Assembly: GCA_014218235.1 (NCBI GenBank) | Contig: CM024764.1 | Coordinates: forward strand, 70,717,184-70,781,183 | From: Colocasia esculenta | Lineage: Eukaryota > Streptophyta > Magnoliopsida > Alismatales > Araceae | Length of the DNA stretch: 64,000 nucleotides | Reading direction: 5' to 3' | Part shown: piece by piece, positions 1 through 11,245 of the stretch | Position numbering within the stretch: the first letter of the stretch is position 1 | Layout of the letters: each line of letters opens with the position of its first letter | Made by a program: the position numbers and the translations under genes | Notes under the pieces: model-generated | Database searches by the model: none | The model's input: the letters and a program-made list of their open reading frames with translations, nothing else | What the model was told of the DNA's origin: nothing

Positions 1-1302
1 TGGAGCTGAGGGGAAAACGAGGTTTGGACAGCGGCCCTGAGTCGTTTGTAGAGCTCTCTTGGTTAGGCCTGGGACACGAGGACGGCTGGAGTTCTACCCG
101 GTATAGGCTAGCTAGTCCCTTGTCTCACTGCCTCGCTCTACATTGGTTCCAGAGCCACGTAGGGAGGTCAGGCGTGAGTCCGCAGCTTGGCCAGGCTACG
201 GTGTTGCGTGCGTTGGTGTGCTTCTGTGGCGGCTCTGTCTCACCCTTCCGCGGGGCGGAGGCAGGAGCTAGGCTAGCGAGCAGAGCGTGTGGACTACGGG
301 TCCCCCTCTTGGCTGCTAGCAGCGGTGGCTTGGTTGCTGTTGTTGTGATGACATTTCCCCACGATGTTTCCAAGTGTTATCTGTTTCCCTAGCTTGCACG
401 ACGGTTGTAGCCTGGTCGTGCCTAGTTTTCCGTGGGTGACGTTGGTCTAGCCTTGTGCGAACTCGTGCTTCTGGTGGTTTCTGCTTCAGTGTTCTCTGGT
501 TCCGTGGTCTCGTTCTTGGGTGCCAGTCCGTGGTGGCACCGGCGTGTGTGGTTCCCGACCTTGTGGCATGTCCACGGTCCAGGGTGGTTCTGCTTGTGGG
601 CCCTCGACCTTGTGGAGGTCTAAGGTGGCTGTGCTTGCAGTGAGACGTCGTTCTCACTTGGTTGTTGCGTGGTCTCGGCGAGTGTACCGAGGGTTGCTTC
701 CGCTGTGTACTCGACTCCATTGGTTTCTGCGGGAGTCGTGTGTATGGCTCGACCTCAGTTGGTGGTCGTGGCATTATTCTCTGCTCCGCTACTTAGTAGT
801 ACCCTACTGTAGGTGTTATTCGATTTACAGCTTTCTAAGGTAGTTTCCTATTTTCGAAGTTCCTGCTGCTCTGGCCGATGAGGGACTGGTAATCCCTACT
901 GGGCCTTGTTCGCGAGTCTCACCCCCCTACTTCCTTCAACTAGGGGCTCACCGTCGCGGGAGCTCGGTGTCGGATGGGTTGCGGAGGCGGCTATAGCGCA
1001 GTGTGTTGTCAGCAGTAGTGAGAGCGAGTGTTGTGAGCTCTTGTATCGAGTGAGCTGAGAGTTGTGTTTTTCAAGTCCTCGGGGTATGCCCCTTAAGGAC
1101 TGCACCTTTCTTCTTGTACCTGTGCTTTTGCTTGGGACACATTGTACAAACCTTTGTATATTGTACATATTGTTATAGTTATTTAAATTCAGTACATATC
1201 TCACTAGACTATTTCTTCTAACCCTTCCAGATCTTCAGATCCGTGGGTGGCGACACGACCTTCGGGGTCCCTGGCGGGGGTCCGGGAGGTCGGGTCGTTA
1301 CA
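1..1302 (+). repeat. LTR-A: 3' part of a chromovirus-type gypsy LTR
   Basis: This stretch holds no convincing gene; its short ORFs overlap on both strands. It ends at GGTCGTTACA (to 1302), a typical LTR 3' end. It shares ordered landmarks with LTR-D: a CCTACTG block (about 893 here, about 26503 there), a GAG(T/G)CTCACCCC block, and GGGTATGCCCC (about 1082 here, about 26682 there). No primer-binding site follows, so this is a 3' or solo LTR rather than a 5' LTR. The 5' part lies outside the window. Lineage assignment rests on terminus style and landmarks, not on coding sequence. Confidence 0.6.
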
Positions 1303-1409
1303 CCCAAACAGGAGGACTGGCCCCGTTCCAAGTTGGGGAGACCTCCCTCTAACCAACTTGGACACGAGCCATTCTCCACTATGACCAGAAACAAGAAACA
1401 ACAGGAGAC

Positions 1410-1500
1410 AGTGAACGCGACGATTACCCTGTCGCTACCAGAAAGCGACAGGGTACACGTCGCCTTCTGACTGGTATCGCGACAACCATCCTGTCGCAAT
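1410..1500. repeat. GTCGC/GCGAC hairpin-word cluster in LTR-B (distal)
   Basis: The best hairpin has perfect 12-bp arms, 1425-1436 and 1444-1455 (TACCCTGTCGCT and its complement), around a 7-nt loop that contains ACC. Further GTCGC and GCGAC words follow up to 1500. The spacing and the core match the cluster at 2047-2330. Confidence 0.8.
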
Positions 1501-2046
1501 ATCAGTCAGAAGACCAAACCAGGAAATGGGGCCATCACATGGTCCCCCAAGCTACACTAACATCTCCAAACAAGAGAGGGAGGGGAGCACACTTACAAAG
1601 GAAACTAAAAGTGGCTTGAGGGGCACCAACGCCACCTCTCCTCGCCCACACACAACAAGAACTAAGCTACACAAGGAAGGAGCACCACCGGCAAGCATCC
1701 ACCCGTGCAAAACTACAAGAGAACCCACGAGCATGGCGAGGATAGCTCGAAACCAAGCTCCATCCACACTAACAAGGAATGGAGCAAGAAATCCCTACTT
1801 GCAATGACGAGCCAAACCCGTTGGGGCCCTTCACGTCAGATTGACCGCCTCCTCCTTGCACCACGCCGCTCCAACACTCCGCCATGAGCATGCCGGCACC
1901 TTCCCACGCCCAACACCTAAGAAAGAGGAAGGGAGCTCCCCCACCACGGAGAGGGTAAGAAGGAAGGAGAAAGGAGAAGAAAGAAGAAGAAAGCTGGGTC
2001 TGCATGCCTTAAGGCCTCAGAACTGAGGTCGCGACAAGGAGAGCGC

Positions 2047-2330
2047 CACGTTCTCACCAGAACGTGACAGGCACCTTGTCGCCTTCTCAAAAGTTCTGAT
2101 AGGTCTTCTGACAAACAGACAGCCTCTAGGCCACGTGTCACGCACGCATGTGCCTCAGGTGAACGTGACAACTAGTACGTCGCCCTCACGCACATGTGTA
2201 CGAACAAGTGGCGCCCCAGCCACAGACAATAGGAACGCGACAAGAGGGCCGTCGCCTTCTCAACCAGAAGGCGACACAGAACACGTCGCGTTCAGAACGC
2301 GACAGCTCGATCCGTCGCGATCCCAGGATT
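2047..2330. repeat. GTCGC/GCGAC hairpin-word cluster in LTR-B (proximal)
   Basis: Several perfect inverted repeats built on one theme: CACGTTCT/AGAACGTG (2047-2054, 2059-2066), GTCGCCTTCT/AGAAGGCGAC (2251-2260, 2266-2275, loop CAACC), GTCGCGTTC/GAACGCGAC (2285-2293, 2295-2303, 1-nt loop). The intervening sequence has further single GTCGC or GCGAC words. No ORF explains the pattern. Confidence 0.85.
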
Positions 2331-2363
2331 AACAGCAAGATAACCAAAGCCTGGGATGTTACA

Positions 2364-2700
2364 GATCATCTCATCTAACTTTGAAATGATGTCTGTTTAG
2401 GATGAAATTTCAAGTATAAACTGATGTGAATGTACTACAAATTGTGGTGAATTTAATTAAATTTTTTAATTTAAAATTTTATTGGGTGAAAATTACCTAA
2501 AAATTATCTAGATACCAACCACCTCAAATATGTATATATTTGGATCATTACATAATTTCATAATATGAAGTTGAGGTGTTATAGTTATCTTGCACTTGGT
2601 GTTATCCTATTATATGAATGAGCTCTAAAGTCTTTTATTGGGAAAAAAAAATACTAAAATACCCATCTTCAAAAAGGGGAGAGAGATGATCCATGGGGTT
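2364..2700. other. AT-rich spacer, no gene seen
   Basis: AT-rich, non-coding sequence between the start of LTR-B and the end of LTR-C. I see no conserved ORF, RNA gene or element terminus here. Confidence 0.6.
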
Positions 2701-2830
2701 TGTGACGGACCACGTCGTTCAAACCCGTTAACCCAATAACGAGCTGATCCGACTCCGTCTCCCGCGAACGAGCAGTAGCCTTGCAAGGGATATCGCTCGC
2801 ATGTCCGTGAAAACACAAAGGAACACACTG

Positions 2831-2885
<55 letters not shown>
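2831..2885. repeat. (AT)n microsatellite
   Basis: About 55 bp of nearly pure AT dinucleotides with a single phase break, inside LTR-C near its 3' end. Confidence 0.9.
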
Positions 2886-2888
<3 letters not shown>

Positions 2889-3834
2889 TCACAAGATCAC
2901 ACATATTTATATTGGATTTATATAGCCAAATTTCAACAAAAGTCAAAGTAAAGTACACAAGCCTAGGGCATACCCCGAGATACAACAGGAAGAGAAACTA
3001 CACTACTGGAGGCGTCGGCCCAACTCCGCTGCGATGCGGCTCTGAACTAGAAGATGTTAGAGAAACCTCCTGCTCTCCTCATCTGTAGGATGTAGGGGTG
3101 AGCCTCGCAAGTCACTGGCTCAGTAGGAAAATTCCCCCAAAACCGGGAAAACCAAACTCAAGCATGAAAATAGGAAGCTACACTAACAATTTATAGCACA
3201 ACTAAACTGGATATTAAAGCTGTAAATACTACTTACCACTTGCCGCCAACACAAACCAACTTTAATAAATAAACGGCAAACCACAACTCGGTGTACGTGC
3301 TAAAGTAGAGACCACCACACTCGAGCCACGTAGATTGGTTCGCGACACCAGCAACTGACCCAGACAAACCACACATGTCTACCTCTCCGCCTCGCAGCCA
3401 CGGACGAAAGGTCCAGCTGCCGCTCCACGAGAACAAGACAAACAACTGTGGAGACCAACCAACACCACACCCGCAGACCACACTGTCACAGGCCCATGCC
3501 TGGCACCTTTAGAGACTCTGGCCTGAGCTCTCTAAAGTGAGGCACTAGAAAACAGGACTAGTTGGGGACCAGTGATGACTACTGGTGTCCGTACCCCCAA
3601 CTACGAGCGCGCTACAAGCGACAACACAACAAACTCTCACAGGTCGCTGTCCCACTGTCGTCTTTCCCTCAGCCGGATGTATAACTCAAACACAGGAGTG
3701 AGGGTGTTCAGGACAGATGACACAGATCTTGACAGTACTGCACAAGTACCGGGACAAGCCCCGAGCACAAAGCCTAGCTCATACAGAACCTGGGGCACCC
3801 ACTGAAGAGGTAACCACGGTAGGCGTCGTACTAC

Positions 3835-3990
3835 CCACCATGCACACACAAACCACGTGCACACCGTGTAAACCACGTGAAACCTCACGTCAACCACATG
3901 AACATAACACACAAGCCGCGTGAACATCAAGCTAGCCACGTAAACCACTAGCTAGCCTCGTAAACAACACGCTAGCCTCGTAACCAACAC
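3835..3990 (-). repeat. ACGTG (G-box-like) repeat cluster in LTR-C
   Basis: On the minus strand, variants of GGTTTACGTGG, TTTACGAGGCTAG and CACGTGG recur several times within 150 bp. The homologous part of LTR-D (25630-25800) has the same theme in different numbers (GGTTTACGTG, TTCACGTGG, GTACGTGG). CACGTG is the core of plant bZIP/bHLH G-box sites; any role in LTR transcription is inference. Confidence 0.6.
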
Positions 3991-4091
3991 CCTCATAGGG
4001 CATTACAGGTGCCATTGCACCGCTAACACTTGCCAAGTACGTAAAATATCGGTAATCGGATAGTTCTGTCGTTTAAACCATACACACTTGA

Positions 4092-4207
4092 CCTCTCAAC
4101 TAAGGTCGCGACGTAGGGCAGTGTCGCCTACAGAACACGACACCTCGACATGTCGCGTTCATAACCTGAACGCGACGGGTCGGCCTGTCGCGTTCAGAAC
4201 GTGACAG
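4092..4207. repeat. GTCGC/GCGAC hairpin-word cluster in LTR-C
   Basis: Includes GTCGCGTTCA/TGAACGCGAC (4152-4161 and 4167-4176, loop TAACC) and a nearly perfect 11-bp pair at 4185-4195 and 4197-4207 with one mismatch, plus GTCGCGAC at about 4105. The words are the same as in LTR-B, although the surrounding sequence is different. The cluster sits about 500-620 bp into the LTR. Confidence 0.85.
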
Positions 4208-4710
4208 GGGGTTCTGTCGCCTTCACAGGAGAAAACCCAAATCCGGGATCTTCTCTACGGATCACCACCCCAAACCATGCATTCCATGCTTAATTCACAA
4301 TTTTCATGCTTTAATGAGTACCCTAACATGGTATCTACTATTCTCAATGCCAAAAATCAAGTATACATGCATTTCATGCAATCGCATGGTGCAAAACGGG
4401 TAGAATTCCCCTACCTTCACGAAGAACGCGAAGAACAACGAATACCCGACATTTCCCTCGCTCCACACAAGGTCCTCGCGGTGAGAACATGCCAAACGCA
4501 CCCCAAATCCGCCAAAATGCCCCGAGAATCGCCACAGCTTCCTCCCCCTGGCCGAGCAGAACCGGGCAGGTGTTTTGGGTCTAGCCTGCCGGCCCACAAC
4601 ACCCTAAAACCTGAGCACATGCCTGTAACATGCCACATTGGCCACACACTGGCCGCCACAAAACACTTAACGAAGGATCCACAAGGATCCAAAAAATGCG
4701 TGACGTTACA

Positions 4711-4812
4711 TTACTATCATCTAAAAAGAAATTTCTACCTCGAAATTTAAAAAATAATTCACATATTGAAAGCTTTAAACATCACGACAAGCACTATCAT
4801 CTAAAAAGATTT
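4711..4812 (-). mobile_element. 3' internal end of the chromovirus that owns LTR-C (truncated by the gap)
   Basis: Directly before the LTR-C start on the minus strand lies AAATTTCGAGGTAGAAATTT, very like the AATTTCGAGGACGAAAT block that precedes the 3' LTR in Tekay/Del-type chromoviruses (established pattern, from memory). A 20-bp near-direct repeat (ACTATCATCTAAAAAGA) occurs at about 4713 and 4793. The rest of the element is lost in the N gap. Confidence 0.55.
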
Positions 4813-4912
4813 NNNNNNNNNNNNNNNNNNNNNNNNNNNNNNNNNNNNNNNNNNNNNNNNNNNNNNNNNNNNNNNNNNNNNNNNNNNNNNNNNNNNNNNN
4901 NNNNNNNNNNNN
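4813..4912. other. Assembly gap, 100 N
   Basis: Exactly 100 undetermined bases, the usual placeholder for a gap of unknown size. The sequence on the left belongs to a minus-strand chromovirus and on the right to the middle of a plus-strand Tat RT, so adjacency across the gap is not proven. Confidence 0.99.
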
Positions 4913-7702
4913 ACGTCCGGGCACGAGCTCCTCAGCTTCCTGGATGCATATTCTGGGTACCACCAGATCAGCATGAATCCCCCAGACCAAAACGCCACTA
5001 CGTTCGTCACCGACCTGGGCTTATACTGTTTCACCAGGATGCCCTTTGGTCTGAAGAATGCAGGCGCGACATACCAGCGGTTGGTCAACAAGATGTTCGA
5101 GTAGCAGATCGGACACAATATGGAGGTCTACGTTGACGACATGCTGGTCAAAATGCTTCCGAGCACTGACCACATTTCTGACCTCGTAGAGACTTTCGCA
5201 ACTTTGCAGAAGTACAACATGAAGCTTAACCCAACCAAGTGCGCGTTTGGAGTATGCTCAGGTAAGTTCCTCGGCTTCCTCGTCTCAAATAGAGGAATAT
5301 TGGCCAACCCTAAAAAGATCCAAGCCATACTTGAGATGACCAGTCCCAAGACAGTGCGCGACGTCCAGCGCCTCACTGGACGCCTTGCCGCATTCAACCG
5401 GTTCATGTCCCGAGCAGCGGAAAGAAGCTTTAGTTTCTTCAAATTACTGCGAGGTCCTAAATGATCCTCACAGCAAGGGAGGCATGTACGGTGGACGGAA
5501 GATTGCGAAGCTGCCTTCACTGAGCTGAAGGCATACTTAGCGGCCCCACCTGTGCTCTCAAAGCCTGTGCTCGGAGAACTTTTGTTCGTGTACCTTTCGA
5601 TTATCGAACACTCCATTAGTGCAGTGCTGGTCAGAGAGGAGGCGGCAGCCCAGCGTCCAGTCTACTATATCAGTAGGGTCCTTCAGGAAGCTGAAAAAAG
5701 GTACCCCCGAGCAGAAAAACTTGCCTTGGCTTTGGTAACAGCCGCACGGAAGCTCAGGCCTTACTTTTAGGCCCACTCCATTACGGTCCTTACCGACCAG
5801 CCGTTGAAGCTTATTCTTCAGCGGCCGGAGGCTTCTGGCAGGCTCATCAAATGGGCCATCGAGCTAGGCGAGTTTGACATCAGCTACCATCCAAGGACGG
5901 AAATCAAGGCACAGGCGCTGGCGGATTTCGTTGCGGAATGCACCATTCCGGCTGGGCAGGATCCTCCGTTAGCAGATGAGCCCCCGTGGGAGCTCTATGT
6001 TGACGGATCCTCATGTGTCGCAAGAAGCGGAGTGGGCTTGGTTCTCACCTCTCTGGAAGGCCTAGAGTTCCAATACGCCCTGAGGTTCCGTTTTGCTGCC
6101 TCCAATAACATAGCCGAATACGAAGCATTGCTGTCCGGAATCCGAATGGCTAGGCACCTCGGAGCTCTACGACTACGGGTCTTCAGTGACTCGCAGTTGG
6201 TCGCCAGCCAGGTGAACAGACACTTTGAGGCAAGGGAGCCCCGCATGGCACAATACCTCCAACAGGTCAAAAGCCGAGCAGAGGGTCTCCTTTATTTCGA
6301 AGTGATATATTTGCCACAGGAGCAAAATGTGCGGGCTGATGCACTCGCCAAGTTAGCCTCTTCTGGCGACGTCACTCCCTCTCGCTCCGTATTCATTGAA
6401 GAGCTCGCCTCGCCGAGCACCGAAATAGATGTAGCTGCCATTGAGCTCGGTCCCCCGGCCTCGAGCTGGATGGACCCTCTCCTGGCCTATCTACTTTGAG
6501 GAGAGCTTCCGTCCGACTAGGGTGAAGCTCGAAAGATCAGGTTGCGTTCCCAGCGGTTTACCCTCATCGAAGGCCATCTCTATAGGCGATCCCTCTCAAG
6601 GCCCCTCATGCGTTGCCTTAGCCCTATCGAAGCTACGCCAGCCGTTGAGGAGGTCCACGAAGGCCTGTGTAGGAGCCATTTGGGGGGCAGAACCTTGGCG
6701 CGCAGCATCATTTGAGCAGGATTCTGGTGGCCTTCTCTACAAAAGGACTGCATGTCCTTCGTCAGAAGGTGTTCAGAATGTCAGAAGTTCGGTCAGCTTA
6801 TCAAGCAGCTTGCCGAACAACTTCATACCCTGTTTGAACCTTGCCCTTTCGCCAGATGGGGCATCGACATCTTGGGTCCTTTTCCAGAGGCTCAAGGGAG
6901 AAAGAAGTTTCTATTCGTGGCCATCGACTACTTCACTAAATGGATTGAAGCAGAGCCCATCGCCGCGATCACCGAACAAGCTGCATGGAAGTTTTTCTGG
7001 AAGAACATCCTCTGCCGCTTCGGCGTTCCAAGAGTAATCACTTTAGACAATGGGAAGCAGTTCGACAGCACCTTTTTCAAGTAGAAGTGCTCCAAGCTCG
7101 GCATCTACAACCACTTCACCTCTGTTGCACATCCCCAAGCGAACGGTTTGGTAGAGAATGCCAACCAGACACTGCTGCATGGGATACGCACAAGGGTGGA
7201 AGCTGTAGGAGGTTCTTGGATCGACGAGCTCCCCAACGTCTTGTGGTGCCACCGAACAATGGCATGGGTGGCTATCGGTGAAACTCCTTTCCATCTGGCA
7301 TATGGCTCTGAAGCTGTTGTGCCCTTGGAGGTGGCTCTACCCACCATCCGAACTACTCACTTCGATGAAGCTGCCAACAATCAAGCGCTTCGGGAAAACC
7401 TAGACATGCTCGGCGAACGCCAAGGCGACACCAGCATCAAACTGGTCTCCTATCAACATCGACTTGCACAATATTACAATGCACGAGTTTGGGAACGATG
7501 TTTCTTCGAAGGCGACCTAGTCGTACGTCGCTGCTCGGCCTTGGATCCCCGAAGAGCAGTTGGCAAACTTACCCCCAAGTGGGAAGGACCTTATCAAGTC
7601 ACTAAGGTCCTTGGGAAAGGCTCTTATAAGCTCACTTCTCTTAGTGGCGAGCCCATACCCAGGACTTGGCACATCTCTAACCTAAAGGCTTATTACCTAT
7701 AA
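4913..7702 (+). pseudogene. Tat-1 pol: RT, RNase H, archaeal-type RNase H, integrase (Ty3/gypsy, Tat clade)
   Basis: Polyprotein that copies element RNA into DNA and integrates it. One reading frame covers the whole stretch, entering mid-RT after the gap. Visible in order: RT motif RMPFGLKNAGATYQR, catalytic YVDD (5129-5140), gypsy RNase H (to about 5900), archaeal-type RNase H (WELYVDGSS at about 5988, SDSQLV at about 6187), integrase HHCC finger (about 6655-6785), catalytic core (about 6850-7270, D at WGID and LDNG), and a C-terminal domain ending in NLKAYYL. RNase H followed by an aRNH before integrase places it in the Tat clade. It is dead: in-frame stops lie at 5102, 5462, 5768, 6497, 6518, 6713 and 7082, with no frameshift seen. 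At least four fit CGA-to-TGA or CAG-to-TAG changes. Confidence 0.9.
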
Positions 7703-8057
7703 AAGCCTCCTCCTCGGCATCCTACTTCTCTTCTTCCCATTCCTTCGGTCGGCTTGAGGAGATATCCAAGATGTCCTTATTCGAACTTTTCAGTTCAAGT
7801 GGATACAGTGACGCCTCCAAGAAAGCGTTCCATGTACCCCCCCCCTGGTCGGAACTTTGATTGTCCCTAACGGCCTACGCGGTGACTATGAACCTTTCTA
7901 AACGACCGGACGAATTCTGATTCAAACGGAACAAGTGCAAGGGAAGGAAATAGAAAAAGCGAAGCCATTTTCAAATCCAAAAAGAGATCCATTAAGATTT
8001 CTTTACAAGAGCTCGCCCGTACCGAGCCACACAAAAAAGCAGAAGCAAGAGATACAT
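7703..8057. other. Tat-1 spacer between pol and the antisense gene
   Basis: Non-coding sequence after the pol stop codon. It contains a short C run near 7840, and I see no gene or repeat. It separates two converging genes: pol on plus and the accessory gene on minus. Confidence 0.6.
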
Positions 8058-10824
8058 TTAGGGGGCCTGCTCGAAGGGGCCGGCACCATCGACCCCAGGG
8101 GGCATTCGGCCTGACTGGAACTGAGCAAAGCACACTCTGTCAAGGCACACATCCTGGGTCCGGCGCTTACACTCCTTTACAGTAGCCTCAAAGGCTTCTC
8201 GAGCATGCTCGGTTGTTACAAGTCTTTCTCCGTGCTCCTTACCAGCTTCGAGGCCCACCTTGTAACAGCGGGCCCCGAACTGCTCCAGGTCCTCCTTGAA
8301 GTCAGGACCGGCCTTGTATTCGGCCACTCCTCAGGCCTTGGCATCAGCCAATACTTGGGCAATGGCCTCTTTTTTGGCCCGAGCAAGGGCCAAGTTCAGC
8401 TCGGAACTCTGAAGGGCATCTTTGAGGTTTTTAACCTCATCTTGCAGCTCGGCTTCGTGAGCCTTGTGTCGCACAACCAGATCCTCGCAAAAGGCAGTCT
8501 GGGCCTCCCACAAATGTTTCTAGTTCTGGGCACGCACCGCTAGCCTCTTCAGCACATCCAGCGACCTGACAATCCCGTCGACCAATGCTTTTACATCGGC
8601 ATCGTCATCGTCATCGTACTCGACGGGGTGTCTTGGACAGTAGACCCTGCTAGAATGCTCGGTGGTCTCCTCCGGACTTAGTTGCTGACACCGCATCATT
8701 CTCTCAAGATGAGACGCGGTGGGGCATGGCGGAAGAGGTCGTGAATTGTCCTCTTCTAGGCGTTCCAGCATTGCCGCCAGCATTGTCTTCGAAGGAAGCT
8801 CAGGTTGCTTCCCTCTTAGCACCTTAGAAAGAGGCCTTTGATCCTCGGAATCCCCGGCTTGCTCCTCAGCAGCACTGCCTATCTGCCTCTCTAGGGAGCC
8901 TGCTTCTCCAACAGCTTCAACAACGCCAACTCCAGCTGTCATCTCCTGGCCCTCTGCAGCGCGAACTGCTTCCTCGCGTGCCGCAATGATTGTTCGCGTT
9001 CTCGCTTCCACAACCACTTTGGTGGGGGGCATAGGGGGCTAGGGTAGCCTCAGCCATCGGAGATGTCGTCTTCACCACAGACACAACCTGTTCGTATACT
9101 TCGGCGTTTGGAGCGGCGTCCTCGCCCCTTCACGTAGAAGTACCTTCGCCACCGATCACAGTATTCTGCTCGATAGTTGTGGTGTCTGGGCCCTGGTCGC
9201 GGACACGCCTTCGGACGCTGCCACACCGCGGGCCGTCTCCTCGCCACCCGCCATGGCACTTTGTTCGGTTGCCATAGTATTGACAGCCACGTCCTACTCG
9301 GCGGCGGTACTATCCAAAGCAACCGCCAGGTCCACTTCTTCTTGCGGATGACCCTTCGTCGCCACCTATCGCATCTCTCTCTCCAGTAGCAGTGCTCGTG
9401 GCCCCCGTAGTGGCCACCCCCTCAGGATGACCCCCGGCAAGGCCACGAGTTACAGGGACCTCCGCATTCTCCCCCGCGGATCCTTCAGACTCGTTACTCG
9501 AGAGGTTTAGAAGTCCGAACTTTAAGTATGTCCCTTTCCTTGAAAGGGGTCCGATCGTCTCGGCTGCTCTCTCGCCCCCAGGTGGTGTGGTCTGCTCGGC
9601 CGCCCTAATGCTCAGTTGCGGCCTCGGTTGCTCAGCTGCCCGGGTCACTTTGCGCTTCTTCCGTGTTTCGAGCTGAGGGACTTCATCCTCCCCAACTTCT
9701 TCTTCATCATTGGCCGCTTCTTGCGCAACCTGCGAAGCAACCTTCTCCAGCCGCCTCTTCTTCTGGGCTTGAGGTTGGCTGGCTCCTTCCCCCTCGATCC
9801 AGGGCTATGCAACCACCATCGTGGTCTTCTTCTTTAGGAGAATCTTCTCGCATCCCTTTTCAGGGACCTGCGAGCTCGCCAGCGAACGCCCTCCTCCGAG
9901 AGCCGGCGATACCAGAGTCGTCGTCACCACCGTGAAGACCCTCACCGCGGAAGGAATCCTGACCACGGCGGCAACGTCATCACCCTCGTACACCATGTGA
10001 GCAATGACGGGGATCTTCTCGGCGAAGTCCTCGTTGGCCTCCTGGTCCCGACCAGCGGCCAACTCTGTAGCAGATGCAAAAGAAGACGACGATCGAGAAA
10101 ATGTCACCGAACAGATTTGTGTGCAGGGAGAATTTAGACACTTACTCCATGATCGGCTCAGACCGTGCTCGACAAGCGTATACTCCGTCAAGTAGCCATC
10201 GCCGTTCTGCACGCTGATCCGGAGCAATCTGTCTGAGGCTCTCACCTCATCTTGGATCAGCTTGGGAAAGCTATCCTTTAGCGCCGCCTGGATCCTGGTC
10301 GAGAACCCCCACTCCGCGTTGTCCCGGTGCCTGACAAAGAATAGCCGCTGCATCCAGCCTTTGTTGTTCGAAAATTTCTTCGCCAGATGAATCTGCATCC
10401 TCTCCGGGCGCTGTTTGGTATAGTAGATGCTTGCCCCTGACGAGGGCAAGGTCGTGAGCCGGAACTGGGACCGGAACACATCTGCTGAACCGCGGATCTC
10501 CTTCATCCTACAGACCACGCCGAAGATGCATATCGTCCGCCATGATTTGGGCGTCAGTTGGATCGGCGAAAGTCCCCATCGATTCAGCAGCGCTTTCGCC
10601 ACTTCCGGCAGCGGCAGCCGAAAACCCGCTTCCATGTGATCAACTGAAAGGGTGAGGCAAACCAGGTATGACTCCCCCTCCTTGGCGTCAACAATCTCGT
10701 ACTCGTCGCCGATCCGGAAGCGCTCCCGGAGGCCCTCGTAGTGGTAGTACCTTGGCCCTCGGGTCACGGCTTCCGTCGTTCCGCTTACCCCGGCGGCTGC
10801 AACGACCTTTCCTTTATCTGCCAT
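8058..10824 (-). pseudogene. Tat-1 antisense accessory gene (PF04195-like, 'putative gypsy type transposon')
   Basis: A gene convergent to pol. Starting at the Met at 10824 (MADKGKVVAAAG), residues about 55-100 (FRLPLPEVAKALLNRWGLSP...SWRTICIFGVVC) resemble PF04195, a family found antisense in Tat elements such as Grande and RIRE2 (established for the family). A GTAAGT donor (from 10145) and CTACAG acceptor (to 10065) define a likely 81-nt intron that keeps the frame. The middle is Ala/Glu/Thr-rich and the end (8058-8513) is a heptad-like coiled coil. It is broken: stops at about 9805, 9310, 8520 and 8331 and a frame change between 9310 and 9032. Its molecular function is unknown. Confidence 0.7.
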
Positions 10825-11227
10825 CACCGGGAGTTGTAAGAGAAGGGAGAAAGCAGAGGAAGAGTGCAAGGAGGAAGACGGAGGCGAAGGCCAAAGCTAG
10901 GTAGGCAGGAAGGTCCTTCTAAAAGATTCAAAGGCGTGGTTCCCCGCCTTCACCCCTCCTCTTCCTTATAAAGAGGGCGGGGTGCGAAGTTCGAAAAGCC
11001 AAAACGGTGCTTCCCCCGCTCCAAGTGAACATTTGAACGTACCACACGAAGCCCCTGGCTTGACACGTCACCTTCTTCATCACAGGGTTTTCTCTAACCT
11101 CAAGAAGGAGCATCAAACGACATCGCCTTGCCTCCGTTCGTACGTCTGAGGTCGGCATCACATTAAATACAAGAAAGATGTTCAAGCAGACTTCCGCCCT
11201 CAAGCGCTTCGGTTCTCGAGCCAACTC
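10825..11227. other. Tat-1 region between antisense gene start and polypurine tract
   Basis: Likely promoter/5' leader of the antisense gene (minus strand) and 3' internal end of Tat-1. The ORFs here have no recognisable domain. Confidence 0.5.
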
Positions 11228-11245
11228 AAGGGCGTGGGGGGCAAG
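11228..11245 (+). promoter_or_regulatory. Polypurine tract of Tat-1
   Basis: A purine-rich tract (AAGGGCGTGGGGGGCAAG) sits directly against the LTR start TGTGGTGGCT at 11246. This is the position where plus-strand DNA synthesis is primed in LTR retrotransposons. Confidence 0.65.

Larger units (their letters stand above)
1303..2363 (-). repeat. LTR-B: 5' part of a chromovirus-type LTR, interrupted by LTR-A
   Basis: Read on the minus strand, an LTR-like 5' end TGTAACATCCCAGG begins at 2363, a start common in plant Tekay/Del LTRs. The sequence runs leftward to the LTR-A boundary, so LTR-A probably inserted into LTR-B, whose remainder would lie left of the window. It contains no credible coding region. 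It holds two clusters of GTCGC/GCGAC inverted repeats (2047-2330 and 1410-1500) separated by about 550 bp, and a purine-rich tract on the plus strand at about 1948-1992. Confidence 0.5.
2701..4710 (-). repeat. LTR-C: complete chromovirus-type LTR, 2,010 bp
   Basis: Minus-strand LTR running from TGTAACGTCACG (4710) to CCGTCACA (2701). It is the inverted homologue of LTR-D: the blocks around 3480-3610 and 3640-3990 match 25980-26160 and 25745-25980 in reverse complement, and both share GGGTATGCCC. The flanking pentamers (GGGTT at 2696-2700, TTACT at 4711-4715) do not match, and a chromovirus 3' internal end follows at 4711. It is therefore best read as the 3' LTR of a minus-strand element, not a solo LTR. 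Confidence 0.75.

Noticed and set aside
24..843. Overlapping ORFs of 60-150 residues on both strands
   Set aside because: No domain, overlapping in several frames, inside an LTR fragment; treated as chance ORFs in GC-rich sequence.
1425..2303. Palindromic repeats with spacers, superficially like a CRISPR array
   Set aside because: The sequence is plant nuclear DNA, arms and spacing vary, and there are no identical repeats with regular unique spacers.
2701..4710. LTR-C as a solo LTR
   Set aside because: Flanking pentamers GGGTT and TTACT do not match, and a chromovirus-style 3' internal end adjoins it.
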